24,513 nt of DNA from Acidulodesulfobacterium_A sp049965795 (GCA_049965795.1 JBMFVW010000026.1:1-24513); one strand, 5' to 3'. Counted from the stretch's first letter, positions 1 through 8,264 are shown. Numbers and translations: made by a program. Notes: generated by a model from the letters alone, not told the origin.

Positions 1-51
1 TGAGGCGAATTTATTATTCCAGTAATTTATATCAGGCTTTTGCCATGTCAT
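1..51 (-). CDS. cmr2: Probable Cmr2/Cas10 N-terminus (partial, runs off the left edge)
   Basis: An ATG at 51-49 overlaps the cmr1 stop codon by an ATGA junction (TGA at 50-48) and reads open to the window edge. It encodes MTWQKPDINYWNNKFAS. This tight translational coupling, and the short motif YWNNKFA, resemble the start of Cmr2 (Cas10), where a W-x-x-K-[LF]-A segment precedes the HDP motif of the HD domain. Cmr2 is the large subunit of type III-B effector complexes and carries the Palm domain that makes cyclic oligoadenylate. Only 17 codons are visible and none of the catalytic motifs is in the window, so the name rests on gene order (cas6-cmr1-next gene) plus this weak N-terminal similarity. 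Another cmr subunit cannot be excluded. Confidence 0.55.
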   Translation of the reverse strand, partial: MTWQKPDINYWNNKFAS

Positions 52-962
52 TTAGGGTTCTCCTTTATTTTTACTTCAAGTATATCATTTATAAAAAACT
101 CTGATTTATCTATACCATTATTTTGCTTATTTTTAAATGCAACATTAAGCATAGAAATTACAGGTATATAACTTGAACCATGTTTTGTAATGCTAACATA
201 GATAGGCGATGAAAATCTTTCTTTTCCTCTTACAAAACCTGTGTAATTGGAATTATTGTCATGGGATGATTGTCCGATAGTTTTTAATATTACTTTATAA
301 TCTGATTTTTCTTTCCCTGTTTGTATTCTTTTTAAATAAGGATAATTTGCATTGGGATAATTCTGTGAAATTTCAATAAAAGAAAATTCTTCATTGTTAG
401 ACTTTTTGTATATATTTTCAGTATTTATTTCTTTGATTAAATTATATAACCTGTTAATAATTGATAAGTCGCTAATATTGTTATATTTAACTACTAAACC
501 ACCAAAACCTCTCCTGCTTCTTTTTCCTAAACCGCCAACAATAGTGGAAAATTCAAATAATTTATGGATTTCTTCAGGTGAGGTAATTACAATTTTAAAT
601 GATTGGTTGACATTAAATCCTTTAAAGTTAAAATTTACCTGTTTATGCGGAAACGGGTTATGCGAATCATATCTTAACTTATAATTCTCAAGAAATTGAA
701 TTTTTACTTTGCTCTTACCATAAATATCTCCTGCATCTCCAAACAACTTTGATTCTTCATCTCTAAGTTTTTTATAATTTTTATTGCTATTAGTCAAATC
801 TGGGTGCAAAGCCCTCCACCAAAACCTTAACATACCTTTGATTGGCGGAACTCTTAGCTCGGCTTTTCTATGATCGGCGCCTACTAAAAACATCGGCGTA
901 ATGATTTCTACCTCATAAGTTTTTCGCTCAATCCCTGAAAATCTATTTATGTAAAAAATCAT
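48..962 (-). CDS. cmr1: Type III-B CRISPR RAMP protein Cmr1
   Basis: This 304-residue protein has the Cmr1 N-terminal signature: a ferredoxin-like strand YEVEIITPMFLVGAD (residues 16-30) followed by LRVPPIKGMLRFWWRALHP (36-54). It also has the glycine-rich RAMP loop GGLGKRSRRGFGG at 143-155. Cmr1 is known as a RAMP subunit at the 3' end of the crRNA in the Cmr complex, which cuts target RNA in the cytoplasm. The start is well supported: AAGGAGGA lies just upstream of the ATG at 962, in the 18-base gap after cas6. The stop overlaps the next ATG. The gene is strikingly AT-rich; a 60-base block at 421-480 has only 12 G+C by eye, far below the 3' half of the neighbouring cas6. Length and motifs look intact, so it is probably functional. 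Confidence 0.93.
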   Translation of the reverse strand: MIFYINRFSGIERKTYEVEIITPMFLVGADHRKAELRVPPIKGMLRFWWRALHPDLTNSNKNYKKLRDEESKLFGDAGDIYGKSKVKIQFLENYKLRYDSHNPFPHKQVNFNFKGFNVNQSFKIVITSPEEIHKLFEFSTIVGGLGKRSRRGFGGLVVKYNNISDLSIINRLYNLIKEINTENIYKKSNNEEFSFIEISQNYPNANYPYLKRIQTGKEKSDYKVILKTIGQSSHDNNSNYTGFVRGKERFSSPIYVSITKHGSSYIPVISMLNVAFKNKQNNGIDKSEFFINDILEVKIKENPK

Positions 963-980
963 TTGTCCTCCTTTTTATTT

Positions 981-1973
981 TCAATCCCCAGTTACTTCCA
1001 CCCCTATCCGTCCCAGCCCGAAGCTGACGTTTTTTCCGATGCCGAAAAGTTCCGCCGCCTTAAGCAGGGACAATTCCGCCTCGGAAAACCGCCCCCTGAC
1101 CGTTGCCGTTCCGACTAAGCCGCCCATTTTCATGCTCTGTTTCTGCCTTGCGGAATACCTCGAATAATCTACCCATTTTAAATCTGCGTCAAATTCTTTG
1201 CCTTCCGTTGCCGAATCGACAAAATCCCCGTCAAATCCGTAATCGCCGCCGTCCGCACTTATATCTCCGCCGCCGAAAAAATCGTTAAGTATGCCGACTC
1301 TCCTAACTGCGGCGTATATAAGGTCTTTATACGTTATACCGGACAGATACCTGCCTTTGTGTTGGAGTCTGACTGGCGTTAAAAAATTAATCCTGACTGT
1401 TTTTATGTCATTTTCTCCTGAACTATTCAAATTATTATTATTATTATAAACATCAGACTGACAAATTATATCATCCTTATTTACGCTCCAGATTTCCGGC
1501 TTGACGTTTTTGCAGGAATAATCGGACTTGTCCATAACGGATACGCCCCTGCAGGTTATATCGTCTATATCGAACTTGACGCGCTCTTTCAGTATCCCTG
1601 ATTTGCCAATATTAAGCATGGTCAGGAGTATATAAGGAAAATACCTTACTCCCGTTCCGATTAATATTATATCGAGAATAAGTCCGTCAACGGCAGTTCC
1701 TCCGGCGACATTCGCAAATACTGCATACGGGTGCGGTGCTTTATTTCTGCCGCTCAGAACGGCGTTGTTTTTTTCTATAGGCGTTTCGAACACGGAGGAA
1801 TAAATACATGAAACTCTAAGAATGCAGTTACGACATTCTTGATTTTTAAGAACACATGTAATTTTTCTTAATTGAAACCCTATATTGTTGCGGAATATAA
1901 AAGACGGTAAAGAACGGAAAGTCACTTTTTTCTCAAAAACAAGACTAAAGGAATATTTGTTGTATTCAAGCAT
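981..1973 (-). CDS. cas6: CRISPR pre-crRNA endoribonuclease Cas6 (PF10040-like)
   Basis: This 330-residue protein matches the Cas6 family found beside type III systems. It has an N-terminal four-cysteine cluster (C40, C47, C50, C56; C-x6-C-x2-C-x5-C) leading into SVFETP, a central LTPVRLQHKGRYLSG segment at about 196-210, and a C-terminal glycine-rich RAMP loop GIGKNVSFGLGRIGVEV at about 311-327. Cas6 cuts the repeat part of the CRISPR precursor to release crRNAs. Here it is the first gene of a cas6-cmr1-cmr2(?) operon, preceded by a promoter-like sequence and an AAGG ribosome site. Two oddities are seen. A run of five Asn is encoded by an exact (AAT)5 repeat at 1431-1445, probably in a linker between two RAMP folds. 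Base composition also swings sharply, from AT-rich at the 5' end to over 50% G+C near 1021-1140. The exact active-site residues cannot be assigned by eye. Confidence 0.88.
   Translation of the reverse strand: MLEYNKYSFSLVFEKKVTFRSLPSFIFRNNIGFQLRKITCVLKNQECRNCILRVSCIYSSVFETPIEKNNAVLSGRNKAPHPYAVFANVAGGTAVDGLILDIILIGTGVRYFPYILLTMLNIGKSGILKERVKFDIDDITCRGVSVMDKSDYSCKNVKPEIWSVNKDDIICQSDVYNNNNNLNSSGENDIKTVRINFLTPVRLQHKGRYLSGITYKDLIYAAVRRVGILNDFFGGGDISADGGDYGFDGDFVDSATEGKEFDADLKWVDYSRYSARQKQSMKMGGLVGTATVRGRFSEAELSLLKAAELFGIGKNVSFGLGRIGVEVTGD
1431..1448. repeat. In-frame trinucleotide microsatellite inside cas6
   Basis: The plus strand reads ATT five times and then ATA, which is AAT codons on the coding strand. 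It encodes the YNNNNN run of Cas6. Because the unit is three bases, slippage would add or remove Asn without breaking the frame. Confidence 0.8.
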
Positions 1974-2038
1974 TTTTAGGCCTTATAAATTTATTAATTA
2001 GCTGCTTGATTAAATTTTATAGTTTATTATTTTTTATA

Positions 2039-2067
2039 ATTAAATTACTTTACAATATCAATGTCAA
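2039..2067 (-). promoter_or_regulatory. Sigma-70-like promoter of the cas6-cmr operon
   Basis: On the minus strand, TTGACA (2067-2062, a perfect -35) is separated by 17 bases from TTTAAT (2044-2039, -10-like). It lies between the deacetylase stop and the cas6 start. A transcript would begin near 2032, leaving an AT-rich leader of about 60 bases before the ATG at 1973. The leader contains an imperfect AT-rich inverted repeat (about 1985-2020). This is sequence inference only. Confidence 0.55.
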
Positions 2068-2089
2068 GCGGAAAATTTGTAAGGAGTGT

Positions 2090-2791
2090 TTATAGCATTA
2101 TTTTAAATATAAAATTAAATATACTATTATAGCCGTTAACTGCAATACGTTTAAGCTCATATGAATTGTCGCCGGATTCTATTTTGCCGTTCACCGTAGT
2201 AAAAGCAGCCGTATAACCTGCATTTTTAACGGCTCTCATGACGTTGGCATTATAGGAGCCGAAGGGATATGAAAAAAAATCTACGGCAGATCCGGTAATA
2301 TTTTCCAGATAAGCTTTGGAAGCTATAAGTTCGCCTATCATAACTCCATCTTCAAGCCTGTCCAAATAATAATGGTTTATCCCGTGAGAACCTATAAAAA
2401 AACCGCTTTTAAACATTTCTTTTATTTCGGTTTTATTTAAAAAATTTTCCCTAACCTTTTCTCTTTCATCTGAAACCGCATTTTTTTTTCCTACAAAACC
2501 GCTGCTCATAAATATCATAGAAGTAAAACCGGCGGATTTTAATATCGGATAGGCGTTAAGATAATTATTCTCGTATCCGTCGTCAAAAGTTATAAGAATC
2601 GGTTTTTTTACGGAAATTTTATGCCCTTTTATAAAAGATAAAATTTCTTTTGGGTTTATAGTTTCGTAGCCTAAAAATTTAAGAAAGGATACCTGTCTTT
2701 TAAACTGTTTCGGCGTAACGTATAAACCTTTAAATACGGCATCTTTTTTCGGATAGTCTATTTTATGATAGTATAAAACGGGGATTTTCAT
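2090..2791 (-). CDS. Polysaccharide deacetylase (NodB/CE4-like)
   Basis: This 233-residue protein carries the metal-binding motifs of the NodB homology family (PF01522): TFDDG at 68-72 (the two Asp), SHGINH at 135-140 (metal ligands H136 and H140) and YPFG at 175-178. These enzymes remove N-acetyl (or other acyl) groups from amino-sugar polymers or lipid-linked sugars. There is no signal peptide or obvious membrane segment at the start (MKIPVLYYHK), so it resembles the short COG0726 proteins that act in the cytoplasm or on polysaccharide precursors rather than a secreted enzyme. It begins 12 bases after argJ and is the last gene of the pmbA-secA-argJ run. The substrate is unknown; the surface-polysaccharide genes at 15-18 kb are not adjacent. 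The fold and motifs are convincing, the specific role is not. Confidence 0.85.
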   Translation of the reverse strand: MKIPVLYYHKIDYPKKDAVFKGLYVTPKQFKRQVSFLKFLGYETINPKEILSFIKGHKISVKKPILITFDDGYENNYLNAYPILKSAGFTSMIFMSSGFVGKKNAVSDEREKVRENFLNKTEIKEMFKSGFFIGSHGINHYYLDRLEDGVMIGELIASKAYLENITGSAVDFFSYPFGSYNANVMRAVKNAGYTAAFTTVNGKIESGDNSYELKRIAVNGYNSIFNFIFKIML

Positions 2792-2803
2792 GAGATAAAC
2801 CCG

Positions 2804-4009
2804 CTAACTTCTGTAAGATGCGTTTATATCTATATATCCATGCGTGAGATTGCAAGTTAAAACGGTGCGTTTTTTATTTCCCGATTTTAAGTCTATTTCT
2901 ACGTCTATTTCTCTGGGAGAAAGTATAGTTTTCTCTATATCTTTGGTCAATTTTTCAGAAGCCTTGGAATTTTCTACTATAATTTTGCCGTTTATATAAA
3001 TATCTATGCTTTCGGCTTTAAGTGGAACTCCGGCTCTTCCGACCGCCGCCATTATTCTGCCCCAGTTTAGATCTTCGCCGGTTATCATAGTTTTAAAAAG
3101 AGGCGAATTTGCCACGGTTAGCGCGATTTTCTTTGCTGCTGTTTCTGTAGAAGCATTGGCTACCGTAACTTTAATTAATTTTGTAGCACCTTCTCCGTCG
3201 ATAACTATCATCTTTGCAAGTCCGTAACATACTTCAGATAAAGCATTTTTTACTATTTGATAATTTTTCTGATTTTGTTTCGATTTAACTTTATCTCCCG
3301 TTAAATATATAACGGGATTGTCCGATGCCGGATAAAAAAACGCCGCCGTATCGTTAGTCGATGTATCGCCGTCAACGGTTATAGAATTGAAAGACGTTTC
3401 AACGCATTCTTTAAACATTTTGTCTGCCGTTTCTTTTTTTATGGGAATATCAGTAAATATAAAAGCCAGCATTGTAGCCATATCAGGCATAATCATTCCA
3501 GAACCCTTAGCTGCTCCTTTAATTCGATATTCTTTTCCGTCTATAGCAAAGCTTTTAACGATCGTCTTGGAAAACGTATCGGTAGTCATAATAGCTCTGG
3601 CAAAACTGTCAAAACCGTTTTCGCTTGCTGAATTTACCAAATCAGGTATTGCATGTTCGATAAGAGAAACGTTAAGTCTTTCGCCGATTACGCCGGTAGA
3701 ACAAGTAAAAATCGAACTTTCATGGATGTCCGCTTCTGCCGCCAGCGACTTAACAACCTTCATAGCATCTTCCATGCCTTGCTTACCGTTGCATGCATTG
3801 GCGTTTCCGGAATTTACTATTAACGCTTTTATGATATTTTTGGAATTTTTTTTAGATATTACGACCGGCGCCGCCTTAACTTTATTTTTAGTAAAAACGG
3901 CGCTTACATTAAGCGGAGATTTAGAAATCATTAAGCCTAAGTCTAAATCTTTATTTTTTTTAAGTCCGCAGGCTTTGCCGGCAAATAAAAAATTATTCAT
4001 TTTTTCCAT
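2804..4009 (-). CDS. argJ: Glutamate N-acetyltransferase ArgJ
   Basis: This 401-residue protein covers the ornithine acetyltransferase family. The precursor splits itself before the Thr of the conserved MATML motif (T179), inside KGSGMIMPDMATMLAFIFTD. Other landmarks are NSGNANACNG (66-75), FTCSTGVIGERL (101-112), the NSITVDGDTSTND segment, and NWGRIMAAVGRAG near the C-terminus. ArgJ moves the acetyl group from N-acetylornithine to glutamate (the cyclic arginine route); some members also use acetyl-CoA, which sequence alone does not decide. The ATG at 4009 lies inside the 3' end of secA (17-base overlap). A second in-frame ATG at 4000 has GGAAAA close upstream, so either start is possible. 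A separate N-acetylglutamate synthase is present at 9729-10421. Confidence 0.96.
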   Translation of the reverse strand: MEKMNNFLFAGKACGLKKNKDLDLGLMISKSPLNVSAVFTKNKVKAAPVVISKKNSKNIIKALIVNSGNANACNGKQGMEDAMKVVKSLAAEADIHESSIFTCSTGVIGERLNVSLIEHAIPDLVNSASENGFDSFARAIMTTDTFSKTIVKSFAIDGKEYRIKGAAKGSGMIMPDMATMLAFIFTDIPIKKETADKMFKECVETSFNSITVDGDTSTNDTAAFFYPASDNPVIYLTGDKVKSKQNQKNYQIVKNALSEVCYGLAKMIVIDGEGATKLIKVTVANASTETAAKKIALTVANSPLFKTMITGEDLNWGRIMAAVGRAGVPLKAESIDIYINGKIIVENSKASEKLTKDIEKTILSPREIDVEIDLKSGNKKRTVLTCNLTHGYIDINASYRS

Positions 4010-6638
4010 GGCAGTTTTTATATTTTTTACCGCTGCCGCAGGGGCAGGGTTCGTTTCTTCCTATTTTTTTCGGTTTGACTATCGGTTTTTGTTTTTCTTC
4101 CGACACTTGATTCATTTCGTTATGCGTCAATACAATGTTGTCGGAAAGCAGTCCCGCGCCTTCTATAATATCTTCGGCGTTAATACCGTCTTCAAACTGA
4201 ACGGCAATTATCGAATTCAGAGCTTCTTCTTTCATTCTGAACTGCATATTTATAAACAAAGAGTATGCTTCTTTTTGATATTCGATAAGAGGATTCACCT
4301 GCGCGTACCCTCTCAACCCTATGCCTTCTTTGAGCGCGTCTAAAGAAGTCAATGCGTCTTTCCATAAACTGTCAACCGCCTGAAGATAAAGAGCTTTCAA
4401 TATATCTAATTTTTGGTCTTCGGGAAACGATTCAATCTTTGCATCTATATTTTTTTTAATTAAATCCGTGATCGAATTAAAAAACTCGTTTCTCGGCATT
4501 TTCTTAAATAAATTTATAAGCGCCGTTCTCTTATCTTGCTCGGATGCATATCCGGAACTTTCGCCGGTAATTCCGGTATTTAAACTTAAATTTTTAACGT
4601 CCGTTACATCGATAGACAGGCTGACTTTTAATATTTCCAGAAGCCCTTCTATATCCCAATTTTCGCTGTGCGTTTTTTCCGGAACGTAGGTTTCAAAATA
4701 TGACTCAATCAGAGCTTCTACGTCAAACGCTATATCTTCTTTTATTTCGGATATATCGCATATCTGGAGTATTCTTTTTCTGTACGAATATATAAGCTCT
4801 CTCTGTTTATTCATAACGTTGTCGTAATCTATAAGATTTTTTCTTATGTCAAAATTATGGCCTTCGACTTTTTTCTGCGCATTTTCTATCGCCTTGGAAA
4901 TCATGCCGTGCTCGATAGCCTGTCCGTCTCTAAGACCAAGTTTTTCTAAAAACGGTGCAAGCCTTTCGGATCCGAATATTCTCATCAGATCGTCTTCCAA
5001 TGATACGTAAAACCTTGAAGATCCTACATCACCCTGCCTGCCCGACCTTCCTCTCAGCTGATTGTCTATACGTCTGGATTCATGCCTTTCGGTTCCTATG
5101 ACGTGAAGTCCGCCTAAATCTTTAACGCCTTCTCCAAGAACGATATCTGTTCCTCTTCCAGCCATATTCGTAGAAATAGTAACGGATTTTTTCTGCCCCG
5201 CGTTTGCGATAATCTGCGCTTCTTTAGCATTATTTTTTGCGTTGAGGACGGAATGCGGTATTCCTTTTTTCTTTAAAATGCCGCTAAGCCTTTCCGATTT
5301 TTCTACCGAAACGGTTCCTACAAGAACCGGCTGTCCGGTTTTATATTTTTCCGCAATCTCTTCGGCTACGGCATCAAATTTTTCGGCTTCGGTGGCATAA
5401 ACCAAATCGGCACTGTCTTTTCTTGCCATTGGTTTATTTGTGGGAATAACGACGACATCTAAATTGTATATTTTTTTAAACTCTTCGGCTTCGGTATCGG
5501 CCGTTCCAGTCATGCCGGCTAATTTATTATACATCCTGAAAAAATTTTGAAAAGTAACGGTGGCAAGTGTCTGATTTTCGCCTTCTACTTTAAGATGCTC
5601 TTTTGCCTCTAACGCCTGATGCAGTCCTTCTCCATAACGTCTTCCGTTCATAACGCGGCCGGTAAATTCATCGACTATGACCACCTGATTATCCTGAATT
5701 AAATAATCTACATCGTTGAAATAGCAGGCGTGAGCCCTGAGGGACTGATTTACGGCATGCAGCAGATCTAAGTGCCTCGGGTCGTAAATGTTTTTTATTT
5801 TTAAAGCATTTTCTACTTTTTCTATGCCTTCTTCCGTCATAATGGCGGTTTTTAATTTCTCGTCGACGGTAAAATCTTCATCCTTAACGAGTTTGCGAAC
5901 GGCGTTATCGGCTTTATAATATAATTCTGTCGTTTCTTCGGATTCGCCGGAAATAATAAGAGGCGTTCTGGCTTCGTCTATAAGAACGGAATCGACTTCG
6001 TCTATGATGGCGTAATTAAGATCTCTCTGGACGTAATCGTCTAAAGAGTACTTCATATTATCCCTAAGGTAATCGAAGCCGAATTCGTTATTGGTGCCGT
6101 ATGTTACGTCGCAATTATAAGCTTTTTTCCTTGCTTCGTCATCCATATCGTTGGTTATAACCCCTACCGAAAGACCCAGCAGATTATACGCTTTGCCCAT
6201 CCATTCGGCGTCTCTTTTGGCAAGATAGTCGTTAACGGTTATAATGTGCACGCCTCTTCCGGTCAAACTGTTTAAATATGCAGGCATTACCGCAACGAGA
6301 GTTTTTCCTTCGCCCGTCGCCATTTCGGCTATTTTTCCGGAATGCAAAACAGCTGCGCCTATCAGCTGAACGTCGAATGCTCTAAGTCCGAGAGCGCGCT
6401 TTATTCCTTCTCTTGCGACCGCAAAAGCCGACGGCATAATTTCTTCGAGCTTCTTATCCTGTTCCGAAGGAGCTAAGTCTTTTAATTCTTCTTTGAACTT
6501 AAGCGTAATGCTTTTAATTTCGTCATCGCCGATACCCGAATATCGGGATTCCAAAGAATTGATCTTTTCTACTAGAGGCTTTAATCTGGCAATCTCCCTC
6601 TGGTTGCTCGTTCCAAAAATGCTTTTTAATATTTTCAT
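3993..6638 (-). CDS. secA: Preprotein translocase ATPase SecA
   Basis: This motor ATPase drives unfolded preproteins through SecYEG. Its length (about 881 residues) is normal. Visible landmarks are Walker A MATGEGKT at about 106-113, Walker B/DEAD region IIDEVDSVLIDEARTPL near 210, VTISTNMAGRGTDIVLG, and QLRGRSGRQGD for the second helicase-like domain. The C-terminal zinc site NEPCPCGSGKKYKNCH (C-x-C-x8-CH) is intact, which implies lipid/SecB contact of the usual type. I prefer the ATG at 6638. A TTG at 6644 lies in frame two codons upstream and is better spaced from GGGGGA, so it is a real alternative. The 3' end overlaps argJ, and pmbA ends just upstream, giving a continuous transcription unit. 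A secA-argJ pairing is, from memory, also seen in Geobacter-type genomes. Confidence 0.97.
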   Translation of the reverse strand: MKILKSIFGTSNQREIARLKPLVEKINSLESRYSGIGDDEIKSITLKFKEELKDLAPSEQDKKLEEIMPSAFAVAREGIKRALGLRAFDVQLIGAAVLHSGKIAEMATGEGKTLVAVMPAYLNSLTGRGVHIITVNDYLAKRDAEWMGKAYNLLGLSVGVITNDMDDEARKKAYNCDVTYGTNNEFGFDYLRDNMKYSLDDYVQRDLNYAIIDEVDSVLIDEARTPLIISGESEETTELYYKADNAVRKLVKDEDFTVDEKLKTAIMTEEGIEKVENALKIKNIYDPRHLDLLHAVNQSLRAHACYFNDVDYLIQDNQVVIVDEFTGRVMNGRRYGEGLHQALEAKEHLKVEGENQTLATVTFQNFFRMYNKLAGMTGTADTEAEEFKKIYNLDVVVIPTNKPMARKDSADLVYATEAEKFDAVAEEIAEKYKTGQPVLVGTVSVEKSERLSGILKKKGIPHSVLNAKNNAKEAQIIANAGQKKSVTISTNMAGRGTDIVLGEGVKDLGGLHVIGTERHESRRIDNQLRGRSGRQGDVGSSRFYVSLEDDLMRIFGSERLAPFLEKLGLRDGQAIEHGMISKAIENAQKKVEGHNFDIRKNLIDYDNVMNKQRELIYSYRKRILQICDISEIKEDIAFDVEALIESYFETYVPEKTHSENWDIEGLLEILKVSLSIDVTDVKNLSLNTGITGESSGYASEQDKRTALINLFKKMPRNEFFNSITDLIKKNIDAKIESFPEDQKLDILKALYLQAVDSLWKDALTSLDALKEGIGLRGYAQVNPLIEYQKEAYSLFINMQFRMKEEALNSIIAVQFEDGINAEDIIEGAGLLSDNIVLTHNEMNQVSEEKQKPIVKPKKIGRNEPCPCGSGKKYKNCHGKNE

Positions 6639-6664
6639 TACCAAAGTAAATGTTCCCCCGTTTT

Positions 6665-8089
6665 TTATTTTCCAGAAACCTGAATATTTTCAAACAATAC
6701 GGACGGCGAGCCGACCGAACCGAAAAAACGCAGATCGTTAGCTATTTTAGATACGCCGTTAAAGAGCTGCATAATATTTCCGCTAACCGCTATTCCTTTT
6801 ACAGGAAAATCTATTTTTCCGTTTTTAACGAAGAATCCGGCCGCTCCCAGCGAAAACTCTCCCGTATACGGTTTTGCCATATGAAGTCCCATAAGTTCCG
6901 TTATATAAAGTCCTTCTTTTATGGAACCTATTATATCTAAAATATTAGTTTCGCCGTTTTTTATAAAAAAATTTGTAGAACCTACGTCCGGCGGAAGGGT
7001 AAACGATCGCCCTGCAGAATTTCCGGAAGACTTTACTCCGTATATTTTTCCGTATCTAACATCGTAAAGATAGGAATTTATAGTGCCTGAGGAACATAAA
7101 ACTTTTGTCTTCATCTTTACGCCTTCTCTGTCGAACATATCGGTCATGGCTCCGCCGTGCAGAAGACCGTCGTCTATTATGTCTAATTTGTCGGAAAATA
7201 TTTTTTTGCCTATTTTGCCTTCTAATAATGATTTCTTTTTATAAACGCTGTCCGCATAAAAAGACTGTTTCAATATTCCGAGAATCTCGGAAGACGTATA
7301 ATTATCGAAAACAACAGGATAATTTCCGCTTGATACCGTTCTTGCTCCAAGCTGATCCACGCCTTTTTTGGCAGCATTCATGGCGGCTTTTTTAAACTTC
7401 AGGGCGCTGAAACCGTGCGAAAAATCAAAATCGAATCCTGTACCGGTATCTTCGCCGTCCCGCGAAGCAACTGACAAAAATATCTCATAAAAAGTTTTTA
7501 TCGAAGAAACGTCTATACCTTTTGAATTACAAAATCTTTTATTGATCAGCGTTTCGGAATAGGACGGTTTATCTACTTTGTATATTTTTTTGTCGTATGA
7601 ATAAGCCGTTTCCTCCATTTCAAGAAGTAAAGACTTTTTTGTATCGATATCTATATCTTTGCCGTCTTCGGAATAAATTCCTAATTTTTCGGGAGTATAT
7701 ATATCTTTACCGCCGTCATAATAGTCTTCTTTTTCCGCAAATTCGGCAAATTCGTCTGCCTCCATATATTTCAAAAGCGAGTAAGCTCCGTCTAAAGCAT
7801 TTAAAATTTTATCGCTTTCTAATCCGAGACAATAGGAAAAACTCATCTTCTTTTTGTCTAAAAGCCTTATATTTAAGCCGTCTGTTTCCGCACTTACATA
7901 GTTAGAAATACCGCCGTCCTCCGATTCCATTTTGAGAACTTTTGAATTAAACATATAAAGCTCAAAATCTATGCCTTTATTTTTACAGTAATTGACGGTA
8001 ACAGAAACGGCAGAATCAAAAAGCGGATTTCCGCCTTCAATGCCGTCATGCAATTTATTATCCATTGTTTTTTGATTTATTTCAGACAT
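6665..8089 (-). CDS. pmbA: TldE/PmbA-family metalloprotease subunit
   Basis: This 474-residue protein matches PmbA/TldE over its full length. The N-terminal modulator domain has LKMESEDGGISNYVSAETDGLNIRL-type features (read as separate motifs ESEDGG and GLNIRL). A middle region has GVDQLGARTVSSGNYPVVFD, and the C-terminal barrel has FDREGVKMKTKVL and VKSSGNSAGRSF. No HExxxH zinc motif is present, as expected for TldE rather than TldD. In the best-known case TldD/TldE together cut unfolded peptides, modified peptide precursors and antitoxins. The TldD partner is not in this window. The gene starts about 100 bases downstream of a structured repeat whose arm may supply its promoter, and AAAGGAAA lies upstream of the ATG. 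It ends 26 bases before the preferred secA ATG and is probably co-transcribed with secA-argJ. Confidence 0.88.
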   Translation of the reverse strand: MSEINQKTMDNKLHDGIEGGNPLFDSAVSVTVNYCKNKGIDFELYMFNSKVLKMESEDGGISNYVSAETDGLNIRLLDKKKMSFSYCLGLESDKILNALDGAYSLLKYMEADEFAEFAEKEDYYDGGKDIYTPEKLGIYSEDGKDIDIDTKKSLLLEMEETAYSYDKKIYKVDKPSYSETLINKRFCNSKGIDVSSIKTFYEIFLSVASRDGEDTGTGFDFDFSHGFSALKFKKAAMNAAKKGVDQLGARTVSSGNYPVVFDNYTSSEILGILKQSFYADSVYKKKSLLEGKIGKKIFSDKLDIIDDGLLHGGAMTDMFDREGVKMKTKVLCSSGTINSYLYDVRYGKIYGVKSSGNSAGRSFTLPPDVGSTNFFIKNGETNILDIIGSIKEGLYITELMGLHMAKPYTGEFSLGAAGFFVKNGKIDFPVKGIAVSGNIMQLFNGVSKIANDLRFFGSVGSPSVLFENIQVSGK

Positions 8090-8158
8090 ATATTTAACAT
8101 TTCCTTTTTTACGATTAACAAAAAATACTGTTTTACATGCTTTAGCTGCATTAATTTA

Positions 8159-8187
8159 ATTTTACATTAATTCGGAAAAGGTGTCAG
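8159..8187 (-). promoter_or_regulatory. Candidate pmbA-secA-argJ promoter using a repeat arm as -35
   Basis: On the minus strand, CTGACA (8187-8182) is followed after exactly 17 bases by TAAAAT (8164-8159). Each box matches five of six sigma-70 consensus positions. The -35 box lies wholly inside the left arm of the structured repeat at 8174-8264. A transcript would start near 8152, giving a leader of about 62 bases to the ATG at 8089. Confidence 0.45.
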
Positions 8188-8264
8188 ATTAATTTTTTTG
8201 CAGATTTTTTCTTGTTGATTGGACTATTTCGTATGCAAAAAAAATAAAATCTGACACCTTTTCC
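8174..8264. repeat. Structured intergenic repeat, copy A (MITE/REP-like hairpin)
   Basis: The outer arms are a perfect 17-base inverted repeat: GGAAAAGGTGTCAGATT at 8174-8190 and its complement at 8248-8264. After a small asymmetric bulge (AA on the left, about TAA on the right) an inner stem pairs TTTTTTTGCA (8193-8202) with TGCAAAAAAA (8234-8243). The apical loop is about 31 bases. The element sits between the 3' end of the PPDK-regulator gene and the start of pmbA. It shares arms, bulge and overall size with the copy at 9576-9663. There is no ORF inside. Small non-coding elements with such ends are often mobilised in trans by Y1 (REP-associated) or DDE transposases, but none is present here. 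Neither strand shows the uninterrupted stem plus terminal T-run of a standard terminator. Confidence 0.85.

Noticed and set aside
394..684. Plus-strand open frame of 96 codons inside cmr1
   Set aside because: It is opposite conserved Cmr1 sequence, has an AT-rich composition that gives Leu/Ile-rich peptide by chance, and lacks a ribosome site.
2081..2088. AAGGAGTG on the plus strand as a ribosome site for a small plus-strand gene
   Set aside because: The sequence that follows is the 3' end of the minus-strand deacetylase gene, and no convincing plus-strand frame begins there.
1974..2089. CRISPR array or leader beside cas6
   Set aside because: No repeat-spacer pattern is present; the 116 bases are AT-rich promoter and leader only.
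3387..4343. A 318-codon open frame on the plus strand, antisense to argJ and secA
   Set aside because: Both minus-strand genes are unambiguous by motif. The plus-strand product is just hydrophobic low-information sequence with no recognisable domain, and the frame spans the argJ/secA junction.
8174..8264. Hairpin A as an ordinary intrinsic terminator
   Set aside because: The stem is interrupted by a bulge and has a 31-base loop. The T-rich parts lie within the stem rather than after it, and the copy at 9576 lacks a terminal T-run.
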